From CATQHP01 sp965205595 (GTDB lineage: Bacteria > Acidobacteriota > Terriglobia > Bryobacterales > UBA6623): a stretch of DNA of 64,000 nt. Positions 1 to 10,702 of this stretch are shown here, in pieces. The DNA lies in assembly GCA_965205595.1 (NCBI GenBank), contig CBDBHI010000030.1:372001-436000 (forward strand). Reading direction: 5' to 3'. The translations under genes and the position numbers were made by a program. Under the pieces are notes generated by a model that worked only from the letters and a program-made list of their open reading frames with translations, did no database searches and was not told where the DNA came from. Position 1 is the stretch's first letter. Each line of letters begins with the position of its first letter.

Positions 1-867
1 ATGTGGTCGACGAAGTGACGCAGTGGCAGGCCGTCGGCTGCGTCCAACGCATCAACGAAAACCACCTCATTCCCTTGCTGGAAGGCCTTTTGGAACAATT
101 TCCATTTATCGTTCGCGGCTTTCACTCCGACAATGGCAGCGAATTCGTCAACCATCAAACCGCTAAACTGCTCGAGAAGTTGCGAATTGAATTTACGAAG
201 TCTCGCGCGCGCCGTTCGAACGACAATGCCTTGGTCGAAACCAAGAACGGCGCGGTGGTGCGCAAGTGGATGGGCTACCAGTTTTTGCCCTCGGAAGCGA
301 CGCAGGCGATCGACACCTTCTACCGCCAGTGGCTCAACCCGTACTTGAATTTTCATCGCCCATGCGCTTTCGCCAGCGAGCGCCGAGACCGCCGCGGCAA
401 GTTGCGCAAGGTGTACGCCGAGTGGAGCACGCCGTGGGAAAAGCTGCTCAGCCTGCCCGCCGAGCAGCGCGGCCTGCGCGCGGATCGCTCGCTCAAGAAG
501 CTCCAAGCGCGAGCGGACACTTGTTCCGACACCGAGTTTGCCGAGCAACTCGACGCTCAGCGCAACGAACTGCAACGCGTCTGCAAAGACCTCGCGATCT
601 GCTGGCGCACGCGCTAGACAACGCCCCGACCCGAGGCGTTGTCGGCTCCTCCGGCCCACGTCCGAAGACGGCCGTGGGGTCTCGCCTGGGATGGCTGCAA
701 AGGGGGACTGGGGCTGCCGCCCCTTCCCCCTTATGCAATCCCCCTCACCCCGCCCTACGGGCCCCACAACGGGCTTCAACCTCAAGCCCCAATCCGAGCT
801 ATAATCCCTCCTGCCCACAGCTACCTTCGCCTGCCTCCTTCAGGCTCATCTTTCGATTGGAAAAGAG
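1..867 (+). mobile_element. IS-A copy 1 (right part only)
   Basis: Right half of an insertion sequence present five times in the window; the left part lies outside. The right end reads inward as CTCTTTTCCAAT (complement strand), the same terminus as the other copies, and flanking sequence diverges after position 867. Its non-coding tail (about 620-867) is of the type shared with the copy at 52816-54422 and differs from the tail of the other three. It ends 22 bp past the stop codon of the neighbouring TIGR03437 gene. Family not assigned; the transposase is of the rve/DDE integrase fold. Confidence 0.9.
3..617 (+). CDS. IS-A transposase, C-terminal part (cut by window edge)
   Basis: Partial DDE transposase with an integrase catalytic core. 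The first catalytic Asp (in LRIDTVHSP of full copies) lies upstream of the window. The second Asp is seen in FHSDNGSEFVN and the Glu probably in ALVETKNGAVVRK. The residues present appear identical to the C-terminal half of the four complete 417-residue copies, so the true reading frame enters from the left and the apparent start here is only the window edge. The stop TAG is followed at once by a 9-bp hairpin (GACAACGCC/GGCGTTGTC). Confidence 0.9.
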   Translation: MVDEVTQWQAVGCVQRINENHLIPLLEGLLEQFPFIVRGFHSDNGSEFVNHQTAKLLEKLRIEFTKSRARRSNDNALVETKNGAVVRKWMGYQFLPSEATQAIDTFYRQWLNPYLNFHRPCAFASERRDRRGKLRKVYAEWSTPWEKLLSLPAEQRGLRADRSLKKLQARADTCSDTEFAEQLDAQRNELQRVCKDLAICWRTR

Positions 868-889
868 GAATGCGGTTGTTACGCCTAAC

Positions 890-3703
890 TCATTTCAACG
901 CCACGGTGACATTAGCTTGGGACAACACATCACCAACTTGAACTTGAACCGGCACCGCACCACTCGGGACTACTTCCGGGACTCGCGAGTTGATTTGCAT
1001 CAGGCCGGCAAAGCCAGGAGCCGGACCCACAAATAGGATCTCTGCGTCCACTCCGCTAAACGTGACTCTGACGGCCTGGAGCGGGACTCGGACGGACGAC
1101 GTAAGCAGCCCAGACACTCCCGCTGGCTCCGTTTGGCCTTCCCCTGTTCCGAACAGCACGACGATCTCTCCTCGAGCAGCGGGGCTTTCGGCGCCATTGA
1201 CTGTTCCGTTTTGATTTACAGCGGCAGCCTGGCCACGTCCCGTACCATTCGCCGTGAACAAGGCAGGCGACGACGATGCTACGGGAATCCTAAACCCCGC
1301 CGTCGCTCCCTTCGGTGTCCAGATGATGACATCTGCGGTATCTTGTCCGAGAATTTCGTATGGAGCAATGGCGTTGATTTGATCGTGACGGAGAAAAATC
1401 AAAGGGGACGGAGAGCCGTTTATCCGCAGCTGCGAACCCTCAACGGTTTTCTCGACTAGCGTTCCTCGGCTATTCAACTTAGCGCCCGCTCCGACCGTCG
1501 GCCCGTAATTGGTTCCGAATACGCTGATGAGCTGCCCAGGCGCAATTGGTCGTTCTAAAAAGTCGGCCGCGTTAACGACCGCGCCAATGGCACCGGGTGG
1601 TTCTGCGTCTATCGTCAGGGCCACTAGAAGGTCACGCCGGATTACCGGATCACTCGAGCGGAAGTTTAGTTGTGCGCTGTGCTCCGCGGCGCCTATGGCA
1701 GTCGGGTTTGCCACGACATCGAAGCTGGTTGATCCTCGAATAAGGGGCGGGTCTGTACTCAACCAATCTATTTCGACGCGGGGCCCGCCGCCTGTTCCCC
1801 TAATCGATCTACCATCGGTTGCCATTTGAACTTCGTTATCGCTAGTGATCTTTGCCTGAGTTACGACAGGAAGGGTGTCAGGAATCGAATAGTCAATTGA
1901 AATCTGACGTGGCTCCACTCGCGCGGCAGGGGCGTGTCCCGGACCGATCACTGCCACATAGGCATTGCGAACGCAGTGATCGAAATCGACAATTCCTCCG
2001 AACCCGCAGGTCTGGTCGAATGTGTCTTGCGTCGTTGGGAGGTCGGCGCTAGTCGCGAGCATCGAAAGAACGAATGAGTGATTAGGGCCTTGGGCCAAAC
2101 GGGGCAGTCCGACGGCAAACCCACCTCCCCACAGAGTTGCGTACGACAGTGCGCTGTCCGTCGATCCAGATGGGTCCAACAGCGCAAAGAACTCCCGAAC
2201 TCCGAAGCGACCGAACGACTCCGCGTCGAATGCATCGTCAGTCAAGGGGAAGTCCGTTGACTCCTTACGCCCAATCACAGCCACCCTGCCGAGACTATCC
2301 ACAATCGGCGGCGAGGAAAATGACGACTCATTCTTGGAGCCGCCAAGAAAAGTGCTCAGCTGTAGAGCAGCCGCCCCCACCGAATTGGGGTCGAATACAG
2401 TTACGAAGGCCTCGATGCCGCAGGAATCTGCGTCGTCGCGAGTACAACTGAAGTCTGGGGCGTTCGCGGTTAGCGGGAAATCTTTAGAGGCAGTCAATCC
2501 GGAAATAAAAAGCACGTCATTTGGCCCGACGGCGGCCTAAGTGTCGGTTTCGGGCCCGCTGCCGCCAAACCGTGCCTGATAGACGAGCGATGCGGCTCCG
2601 CTCAGGCTCGGGTCTAATCCGACAACCAAGATATCTGCACCATCGATGAATCTACAAGGGTCCCCGGTTACGCAAGGCTCACTCAAAACTTCGGCGAGGG
2701 GTGGGACACTGGCGTCTCTCGTGGAGGCCGCAACCCAAGGCATGTCATTCGAATCGAGAAGCAGTTGCGGTGATCGCATTTCTCCGAGAAACGTAGCGTA
2801 TGTGAGTGCCTGGTCTCCTGCAATTTCGGGGTCAATTATCGAGTAGTGCCGTTCGGAGCAACGAGGGTTGGCGTCGCATTCGGGTCGATACGCGGACGGG
2901 GTCGGCGGCGGTATGTCCGTAGAAAATCCTGTGCTCAGAACGTGGAATCGCTGACGGGAATCGATCGCGACCAGTGGAGGAGCTCTCACAAAACCGAAGG
3001 TCGAGTACCGCAGCGATGCCGGGCCTGCCTGAAACGGGTCAACACAAGCAAACCATGATCTGCCGAGCCTTATTCGGTCGGTAGGGTCGGTGCTATAGGC
3101 GTTAGGGGTCACCGGAAAGTTCGCCGAATTCGTCGTTCCCCATAGCGCTGCCCGCCCAAGTTTGTCGATTGCCATCCCTCGTGGCAGATCACGCCCATCG
3201 CCACCGATGAACGTTTAGTAGATGAGCACCGATGGTCCCACTCCATCGAGATCTAGAAGTAGAAAGAAAGTTTGCTCCTGTAGACTCGTAGTGTTCGGTT
3301 CAGGCTGGAGAGAGTCCGGCGTGGTAATTAGATCTGCGCCGCGAATGCTACCCAGTAGGTAAACGTATCCTTGTGGTCCGATTTCGAGAGCGTTTATCGA
3401 CTCGACGCCGGACGCGAAAAAACCCGAGTAGCGAAGCGCCTCCGAGCCCACTTGTGCGCCGTCGATCCTTGCAACGAAAAGCTGTTCAAACCGACTAGCC
3501 GGCCGCAAGCTGTCCGAAGTTACGGGGAAGTCCACGCCAGGGGCGATTCCGGCCAGAACGAGCGACCCATCGGGCAACGCCGCGGCCAGCACATCCCGGG
3601 GAGTCCCCGTTCCGCCGAAATACGTAGCAAACTCAAGTTTCTCGCCGCGAAGACAGCTCGCTAACACAGCAAGCAAGAAAACGTTCCGCACGATCACAGC
3701 CAT
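890..3703 (-). pseudogene. Secreted SBBP-type beta-propeller protein with TIGR03437-like C-terminus, two in-frame stops
   Basis: One frame of about 937 codons broken by TAA near 3217 (after SVLIY, before TFIGGDG) and TAG near 2536 (after PETDT, before AAVGPND). The three pieces are in the same frame and read as one protein. Residues 1-20 form a signal peptide; then come repeats with the YSTFxGG / DFPVT pattern of SBBP beta-propellers. The last ~220 residues (FGTNYGP, GQAAAVNQNG, VLFGTGEGQT, PGFAGLMQIN) are the TIGR03437 domain typical of Solibacter exported proteins. The start codon directly abuts the TGA of the gene at 3704, so the two formed an operon. Inferred: non-functional unless both stops are read through. 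Role unknown, probably cell surface. Confidence 0.85.
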
Positions 3704-6010
3704 TCACTCTCCGAGGATTACGAACACGTTACTTCTCTCGTGCCGTCCGACTCTGAGGAGAATCGGCACTGCGCCTCGCCGGAATGGATCAGCCGGAATG
3801 CGCGCATTCACTTGCAGTACGCCCCTAACGAGCCCAGGAGCGTCACCTGCGTACAAGACATCGGCCAGCTGGCCGTCAAATTCAACCTCCACTGAGAGAA
3901 TCGGTCTGGAGAGTGGCGGCGAGGCCAGTTCGCCATCGACCGACGGTGGGTCCATAACACCAGCGCCCGTTCCAAACATCACCACTACAGAGCCGGGTGC
4001 GGCTGGATTTAACACCCCATTGATGGTGCCATCTTGATTTAGAATTGCGCCTTGGCCGCTGCCCGGAGAGTCTAGCGAAAAGAGCCCAGGAGCTGCGTCG
4101 AGGATTCGGACACGAGTAGGCTCATTTGTAAAACCGCCGAACTCGAGTGAAAGCGGAGGGGACTCGATTTGGTCGAAGCCGCCGCCGGGCGCCAGCCGAA
4201 GTGAGATCGTCGCACCCGCCGGAACGATGCCGTTTAGCTGGCTCTTCGAGACAAAGATTAAGGGAACCGGTATTCCATCGATCTTGACGCGCGTTCCACC
4301 CAGTTCCGTTGGGAACTTCCCGCCGCTCATTTCGGCGACGACAAGATCATCTGGTCCTAGATGATGGCCAAAGGCCGAAAAAATAGTTCCAGGCGCCAGG
4401 TCTCTTGTAAAGGCGGCTCCGTTGACCAGTCCGGTCGAGCCCCCAGCAAGCACTGGTCGCGGTGGAATTGGACAGCTCGAAGCGTCCCGCACGGCGCGGA
4501 CCCGTCTGTTGTCGCCATCGACGAAAATGACGTTGTCGAATTGGTCTACGTCCAGATCTCGGACACGCGAAATCAGCGCAGCTCCCGCCGGCCCACCGTC
4601 TCCCGCATCGCCTAGCATTTGTCCACCGGCGACCGTCGCGACGTTGCCTTCAGGTGTCATCACTCGGAACCGTGGGCCGAGAAACCGCTCGGAAACGAAG
4701 ATGTTTCCGCTCGTGTCAAGTCCGCAGTGCGCCGGCTGGCTCAGTAAGCGGGAAGCCAATTCAAGCCTCGGTTCCCAGCCCGTGTCGGGATGATAACGCC
4801 AGTACGTGGCGGCCGACGATCCCGACCGCATCGCCACGACTAGGTTGTCTTGCGAATCAACAGCGATTGCGAGAACTTGTTCCGCCCGAGACCCATCCGG
4901 AAGAATTGGCGAAGGCGTCTCAATAACGCCGTCGGGTCGAATCCGCCGTAACCAGATCTCCGGACGGAAGTCGCGGCGGCGGTTTACGGCGTAGATATTC
5001 CCAAGGCCATCAGCCGCGATGTCCTGGAGCTCCGGCACTCGAGACTCTGTCGACGGCCCCCCGTCCCCGCATGTTAAGGAACAAGACCCGTGGCGGGGCA
5101 CCAGCGTCGAAAGAGCGCCATCATTTTCGACCCGTCCTAGCCAGCCCTGCGAGTCAGCGATAAGTAACCTGTTTGTCGAGTCCACCGCAATGTCACTGAC
5201 AAACTGGAACTGCGCTTCCAAGGCGGACCCTGTCAACCGCGTTGGCAAAGACTCGCCGTTTCCGGCAAAATTGTGGATTACTCCGTCGGTATCGATCACT
5301 CGAATTCTATTGAGGAAAGCGTCATATACGTAGAGTTCGCCAGACCTACCGGGGACAGCCATCTGGACGCTAGCAAACCTGGCTTCGATGGCGGGTCCGC
5401 CATCACCTCTTCCCTTTCCGCGCCCGACTCCGGCTACCGAGGCCAACTGTCCGTCGGAAACATGCCAAAGGTGTTCGCCTCGAATCGCGTAGACGGTCGA
5501 TTCAGTTTGCACTGACAGAGCAAAGAACAACCCCGGTTCCGCGACCGTTTCGACTGTCTCGTCGGTACTCAAGCGACGAATTTTGGCTTGGTTTTCCCAG
5601 TACACTCGACCCATTTGGTCAACTTCGATTTCGTTCGCGCGCTCACGTAAGTCTTCCCTAAATGTGCCGTCTGCGCCGCCCGACCCAGGTGCTATGTAGG
5701 TGTCGACAATTCCATCCGGCGAAATTTGGCGTATCCGCCCGTTTCCTTCCGTAAAGAAGATTGAGCCGTCAGGACCTACAGCGACATCTGTCGGTTGGGC
5801 GAGATCCGCTTCGACAGCGGGTCCGCCATCGCCGGTCGAGATCCCTCGGGATGGAAAGCGAGGCTGCGTATCGCCGGCGATCGTCGTAACTCGCCCGTCG
5901 ACCGCGAGACGCCGTATTCGGTGAAACTCGCTAACGCTAAGGATCAGAGTCCCCGATGGATCGACTGCGAGACGGACAGTGCCAGACAACGCGCTTTCGA
6001 GCGCGGAGGC

Positions 6011-7582
6011 CTCTTTTCCAATTGAAAGATGAGCCTGAAGGAGAGAGGCGAAGCAGCTGCGGGTTGAGGGGGATTATAGCGTGAGTTGAGGTCGGCGGCT
6101 ACAGCTATTTGTGGCTTCGTAGGGCGGGGTGAGGGGGATTGCATAAGGGGGAAGGGGCGGCAGCCCCAATCCCCCTTTGCAGCCATCCCAGGCGAGACCC
6201 CACGGCCGTCTTCGGACGTGGGCCGGAGGAGCCGACAACGCCTCGGGTCGGGGCGTTGTCTAGCGCGTGCGCCAGCAGATCGCGAGGTCTTTGCAGACGC
6301 GTTGCAGTTCGTTGCGCTGAGCGTCGAGTTGCTCGGCAAACTCGGTGTCGGAACAAGTGTCCGCTCGCGCTTGGAGCTTCTTGAGCGAGCGATCCGCGCG
6401 CAGGCCGCGCTGCTCGGCGGGCAGGCTGAGCAGCTTTTCCCACGGCGTGCTCCACTCGGCGTACACCTTGCGCAACTTGCCGCGGCGGTCTCGGCGCTCG
6501 CTGGCGAAAGCGCATGGGCGATGAAAATTCAAGTACGGGTTGAGCCACTGGCGGTAGAAGGTGTCGATCGCCTGCGTCGCTTCCGAGGGCAAAAACTGGT
6601 AGCCCATCCACTTGCGCACCACCGCGCCGTTCTTGGTTTCGACCAAGGCATTGTCGTTCGAACGGCGCGCGCGAGACTTCGTAAATTCAATTCGCAACTT
6701 CTCGAGCAGTTTAGCGGTTTGATGGTTGACGAATTCGCTGCCATTGTCGGAGTGAAAGCCGCGAACGATAAATGGAAATTGTTCCAAAAGGCCTTCCAGC
6801 AAGGGAATGAGGTGATTTTCGTTGATGCGTTGGACGCAGCCGACGGCCTGCCACTGCGTCACTTCGTCGACCACATTGATGCTGTAGGCGCCTTTTTCGC
6901 CTTCCTGTTCGGGCGAGTGCACGGTGTCGATGCGCAGGTAGCCCGGACGTCCTCGCGGCTCGGGTTGGCGGCGTTCGCCGATCGCCACGGGCGTGGGACG
7001 GGTCTTGTCGAGATGCAAACTGTGACGTTGGTAGACGGCTCTTTTTCGCAAGTTGTACAGCTGGCCCACGGACAATTCGGCCAGGCGTCGAAACTCTTTG
7101 CGGCCGTAGATCTGGAACTCGCGTTGGAGAATGCGGCGGGTGGCCGGCCCCGAGAGGCGCTGATGAACTCGATCGACGTGCGCCAGTAAGACGCTGTCGG
7201 CGCGTGTGTACTTGCTGGGAAAACGGCGCCGCCGATAGGCCCTCGGACGGACGCAACGCGTGTGCAAGAACTGTCCGATCAGGCGGGTGAGTTGCGCGCG
7301 GCTTAAGCCCGTGAGCTTAGCGAGATAACGCCGCAGGAGACCCTTGACGGAGCGCTTCTGGTCGGCATAGTGATGCCGCTTCAAGACGCTTTCGACGAGC
7401 GCATATTTGTCGCTTCGATTGCCGCCCTCGAAGGCGACGGATTGGCACCCGTCGAGAAAACACTCGATCTGCTCCAGACTCAGCGATTCGGCTTGCTGCA
7501 CGGCGACTCCCATCGCCCGCAGCTGCTCTGTTCCTGACCACCCAACGGATCCCCGTCAGGCTCATCTTGTATTGGACAAGAC
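6011..7582 (-). mobile_element. IS-A copy 2, inside an NHL-repeat gene
   Basis: Complete element of about 1572 bp with imperfect inverted ends (GTCTTGTCCAATACAAGATG at the transposase-start side, CTCTTTTCCAATTGAAAGAT at the other). It is about 35 bp shorter than the others: the start-side end carries one copy of the CAAGATGAGCCTGA motif where others have two in tandem. Transposase 5' half is lineage 1 (as in the copy at 52816), while the non-coding tail matches the copies at 10597 and 18867. Flanks GGAGGC and GGTCGA are not a duplication. Confidence 0.92.
6260..7513 (-). CDS. IS-A transposase (rve/DDE, lineage 1)
   Basis: 417 residues, full length, starting MGVAVQQAESLSLEQ. The N-terminal ~180 residues look like helix-turn-helix DNA-binding domains (KLTGLSRAQLTRLIGQF). 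The integrase catalytic core follows, with Asp in LRIDTVHSP, Asp in FHSDNGSEF and a likely Glu in ALVETKNG. The C-terminal ~100 residues are basic. Residues after about 180 match all other copies, while the first 180 differ from the 10703 and 19115 copies at roughly 30 positions. Known: such enzymes cut and join transposon ends. Not assigned to a named IS family; IS481/IS3-like relatives are the closest I can suggest. Confidence 0.9.
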   Translation of the reverse strand: MGVAVQQAESLSLEQIECFLDGCQSVAFEGGNRSDKYALVESVLKRHHYADQKRSVKGLLRRYLAKLTGLSRAQLTRLIGQFLHTRCVRPRAYRRRRFPSKYTRADSVLLAHVDRVHQRLSGPATRRILQREFQIYGRKEFRRLAELSVGQLYNLRKRAVYQRHSLHLDKTRPTPVAIGERRQPEPRGRPGYLRIDTVHSPEQEGEKGAYSINVVDEVTQWQAVGCVQRINENHLIPLLEGLLEQFPFIVRGFHSDNGSEFVNHQTAKLLEKLRIEFTKSRARRSNDNALVETKNGAVVRKWMGYQFLPSEATQAIDTFYRQWLNPYLNFHRPCAFASERRDRRGKLRKVYAEWSTPWEKLLSLPAEQRGLRADRSLKKLQARADTCSDTEFAEQLDAQRNELQRVCKDLAICWRTR

Positions 7583-8084
7583 GGTCGAACTCAGAGCTTC
7601 CGCTGCCGAGCACGGTTTCAATGCGGCCGTCGGTGCCAACCCGTCGAATTCGAAGATTGCCCGAGTCGTAGAAGTACAACGATCCATCCGGGGCAAACGC
7701 CAGTGAGTCCGGACCGTCGAGCTCAGCCTGTACGGCCGGACCGCCGTCCCCCGAGTAGCCTCGAACCCCACTCCCCACGACGGTATGAATGATCCCGTCG
7801 GAGCCAATTCGACGAATCACGTCGTGATAGAAATCCGAGATCCAAAGAGCGCCGTCGGGCGCTATTCTCACGTCTCTCGGAAAAAACAGCTCCGCCGCTG
7901 TTACCGGCCCGCCGTCCCCAAAAACCGTTTTGCCGCCGCCGGCGATAGTGTCGATCGTGCAGACCTGCTGACCTAGTGTCGCCGGGACAGTGATCAGTAC
8001 CAGGAGCAATAATTGCCACCAGAGTGCCACAGGATGTTTCCGCACACAGATTATTGCATCCCATGCTGTATGAATTCCATGCAA

Positions 8085-8385
8085 ATGTGCGAGATAAAGC
8101 GTGTCGATCTTATGGTTTGAGGCGCCACAACGTGGCGAGCAGGATAGATTTACCCACTAGATCTCCAGTAGCCGACAAGGAAGGATTTGGCCCGTTCGGA
8201 CTTTCTTCGGCTCACGTTCTGATGGGCGTCTTCGCGTTGAGCAGAAGGGATTTAGGGATCTTACACACGCTACCATCGGTCGCTGGCAGGAACGTAGGAG
8301 TGGGCCGCACATATGCCGTTCCCTGCAGTGCTGGTCTCCGCCTTGCCGCCCGAGCTCGCGGTCTCTTCGGCGGCGTTTCCTCCGG
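8085..8385. other. No gene recognised
   Basis: About 300 bp upstream of the split NHL gene and downstream of the small lipoprotein. Short open frames here show no protein-like composition. It may contain the promoter of the NHL/SBBP operon, but no convincing -35/-10 pair was picked out. Confidence 0.5.
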
Positions 8386-8769
8386 CTAGCGCGATGGCGC
8401 CTCGGCCGCTTCAAAGACGACTCCATCGGGTGCGAAGCCGAGCCCAGACACCTTGTTGGAACCACCTACAAAGTAGAGCTCGGTCGAGCCGCTTACTCGA
8501 TTCCCGCTACCCACCGCCCATTCCTGAGTAGTACGGTAGGAGCAGATCTCGACGTTGCTCCCCACTGGCACGCGAGGCCAGAATTCTTCGATGGGTCCCC
8601 ATACCGACTCACCGGTCTTTCGTATATCTTGGGAACGGAGTGGTTGCCCAAACCGCTCAAGGACCGTCGCCCGCTCCATTCCCACTGCGAAGTTATCGTG
8701 GCGAGGGAGTTCGTTGCACCCGTAGATTGAACACGCTGTTGCGAAGACTAACGAGAACGGGATTCGCAA
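8386..8769 (-). CDS. Small predicted exported protein or lipoprotein with a BamE/SmpA-like motif
   Basis: 127 residues from a TTG start (an in-frame stop lies just upstream, so no earlier start is available). A hydrophobic N-terminus runs to Cys at residue 18 (CSIYGC), a weak lipobox. The stretch FAVGMERATVLERFGQP resembles the G-M-x-x-x-x-V-x-x-x-x-G-x-P motif of BamE/SmpA-like domains. Beyond that it is not recognised. It stands alone between two gene-free stretches. Real gene status is likely but the function is open. Confidence 0.6.
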   Translation of the reverse strand: MRIPFSLVFATACSIYGCNELPRHDNFAVGMERATVLERFGQPLRSQDIRKTGESVWGPIEEFWPRVPVGSNVEICSYRTTQEWAVGSGNRVSGSTELYFVGGSNKVSGLGFAPDGVVFEAAEAPSR

Positions 8770-9054
8770 CGTACTATCGCCTTACCGCGTGGCGTGGCCT
8801 TAACAAGAGAGACCGCTTCCTCAGATCCTAGCGCCCTTCGATGCCTCGATCCCGACGAGTCAGAGTCTGGATCTCCGACCCTGAGAGTCTTCCAAGATCT
8901 TTTGATCATTTGCCCAAGGCACAAAGCAATTTAGCCCTGACGGTTGGGGCTTCGCGAACCGAACCAGACTTAGACCGCTGTATAGAGGACAGCAGCCCAG
9001 GCCGTCTCGGGCGATTCAACACTCAGTTGAATCGCGCGCCCGGTGGCCAGCGGA
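8770..9054. other. No gene recognised
   Basis: About 285 bp between the sulfatase stop codon and the small lipoprotein start. Nothing with coding character and no clear terminator hairpin was seen. Confidence 0.5.
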
Positions 9055-10530
9055 CTAGCGCTTGCCTTCGCCCTCACTCGGCTCATAGCTCGCGGGGCGA
9101 TAGGGGTTCTTGATTCCGAAGAAGCGCGCCGTAATCAGGTCGGTCTTTGACCGTCCGCCTTTCCAAAGATCCCACTTCGGATCGGCGTAACGATCAAAGA
9201 AATCGTGGAGACGGTCGCGAAGCCGCCGTTCCACTTCAGTCAGAATCGGGTCGCCCGAGCGGTTGAGCCTTTCACCGGCGTCCGACGCGAGCAGGTACAG
9301 CTCGTTTGGCCGCTGATGGATTCGCTCCACGTATTTCGCCTCGGCCGTGCGGATCGCCCGTACATTCTCGAACTCGTAGAAGACGGCGCTCTCCCAATCC
9401 CCTGGCGTCTCACCTTGGAGCATCCGGCTGAAGCTGCGTCCAGGCAGAGCAGGCCGTTCGGGGACTCGTGAGGCGAGTCCGATGTGCTCAAGCACCGTGG
9501 GCAGTACGTCATAGTTGGCGACCAGCATGTCCTCTCGCCGCCCCGCTGGGATAACGCCGCTGTGTCGAAAAATCATCGGAATCGACATCGTCCAATCGAA
9601 TGCTGTAAGCGGACGCGTGTGATCTCCCATGCCCCAGAAGCCGCTGTGACCGGCCGCCAGACCTTGGTCGGCCAGAAAAACAACCAGCGTGCTTTGCGTT
9701 AAGCCCAGCTGCTCCAGCGTGTCGAGAATCCGGCCGACCCCGTCATCGATGCCGCTGATTTCGGCGGCGTACTTACGACGCACCTCGATATCGTGGAGCC
9801 AGTCGGCGTAGTTGAAGTTCCAGGGATGTGGCACATCGCGGGGAAACGATGCCAGCGGATGATTGCGGTAGTATGTGGCGTGCCGGTTGCGGATCGGTTC
9901 GCGCATCGCTTGGCCGAGCCCGTACGGACCGTTATAAGCCAGGTAGAGAAAGAATGGCCGCTGCTTGTTTGCCTCGATGAAGCGGATTCCGTGATCCGTC
10001 CAGAAGTCCGTCAGATAGGCCGGCTCGTTGCGGGTTTCCCCATTTTCTATGATCTCCTGGTCGTAGAAGCCGAGACTGTGTCCGTGAGGCTTTGTAACCC
10101 AATAGGTGAAGCCCTCCCAGGGATGCTCGTTGCCCCCGAGATGCCATTTGCCGCTCAAGCCGGCTACATAGCCCGCGTCGACGAGAATGCTCGGCAAGGT
10201 GTCGAACTCCTCGAGCATGTTGTAGGCTTCGGAGCCCACCTGGGCCGCACCGGCGCCGAGATAACGATGCACCCCGTGTTGGGAAGGCATGAGCCCGGTC
10301 AGCAAGCTGGCGCGCGTGGGGGAGCAGACTGCGTTGTTTGCGAAAGCGCGCTCAAATAACATGCCTTCGGCGGCAAGGCGGTCGATATTGGGCGTCCGGA
10401 CGTCGCGGTTGCCGTAGCAGCCGAGTGTCCAAGCGCCGTGGTTATCGGTCAGGATCAGGACGACATTTGTCCGGCTTTCGGCAACGACGACTGTGACCGT
10501 TATCAGCCACAGGGTAAGTAGAAATCGCAT
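9055..10530 (-). CDS. Secreted sulfatase (Cys-type, formylglycine-dependent)
   Basis: 491 residues from ATG 10530; a GTG at 10551 would add seven residues before the signal peptide, so ATG is preferred. The signal sequence is MRFLLTLWLITVTVVVA. Metal-binding Asp residues lie in VLILTDNHGA, and the sulfatase signature is VCSPTRASLLTG, whose Cys is converted to formylglycine in this family. GKWHLGG is the second conserved block and FLADQGLAAGHSG supplies later metal ligands. Known: such enzymes release sulfate from sulfated glycans in the periplasm or outside. IS-A copy 3 begins 66 bp upstream of the start, so the native promoter may be displaced. The substrate cannot be told. Confidence 0.9.
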   Translation of the reverse strand: MRFLLTLWLITVTVVVAESRTNVVLILTDNHGAWTLGCYGNRDVRTPNIDRLAAEGMLFERAFANNAVCSPTRASLLTGLMPSQHGVHRYLGAGAAQVGSEAYNMLEEFDTLPSILVDAGYVAGLSGKWHLGGNEHPWEGFTYWVTKPHGHSLGFYDQEIIENGETRNEPAYLTDFWTDHGIRFIEANKQRPFFLYLAYNGPYGLGQAMREPIRNRHATYYRNHPLASFPRDVPHPWNFNYADWLHDIEVRRKYAAEISGIDDGVGRILDTLEQLGLTQSTLVVFLADQGLAAGHSGFWGMGDHTRPLTAFDWTMSIPMIFRHSGVIPAGRREDMLVANYDVLPTVLEHIGLASRVPERPALPGRSFSRMLQGETPGDWESAVFYEFENVRAIRTAEAKYVERIHQRPNELYLLASDAGERLNRSGDPILTEVERRLRDRLHDFFDRYADPKWDLWKGGRSKTDLITARFFGIKNPYRPASYEPSEGEGKR

Positions 10531-10702
10531 AAGTTGCAATTGCAGAGCCACAAGGCTGTTGATTATAGCCGCTTCGGCTGCCTAGCGCGTACTAACGTCT
10601 TGTCCAATACAAGATGAGCCTGAAGGGAGGGGTGATTCCAACACAAGATGAGCCTGGAGGTAATTTGGGCAAGGTCGATTAGGAACAGGCAAACTGCGGG
10701 CG

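Larger units (their letters stand above)
3704..8084 (-). pseudogene. Secreted NHL-repeat beta-propeller protein with TIGR03437-like C-terminus, split by IS-A
   Basis: The N-terminal piece (8084 to 7583) has a signal sequence and NHL repeats (GDGGPVTAAELFFPRDV, RRIGSDG). The C-terminal piece (6010 to 3704) resumes in frame with ASALESALSG and more NHL blades, then ends in a TIGR03437 domain (FGHHLGP, GQGAILNQDG, VMFGTGAGV, GVLQVNARIP). IS-A copy 2 sits exactly between. Without it the pieces would join into a protein of about 930 residues. The stop TGA (3706-3704) abuts the ATG of the next gene (3703), indicating translational coupling. The 6 bp on either side of the IS are not a clear duplication. 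Function unknown; a secreted surface protein is inferred from architecture. Confidence 0.87.

Noticed and set aside
6086..7189. Long open frame antisense to the IS-A transposase, recurring in all copies
   Set aside because: It mirrors the codon structure of the transposase on the other strand, has no recognisable domain and starts in the non-coding tail. Its conservation follows from the identity of the copies.
7583..7588. Target duplication around IS-A copies 2, 3 and 5
   Set aside because: The 6-bp flanks (for example GGAGGC and GGTCGA for copy 2) do not match, even when the ends are moved by a base or two.
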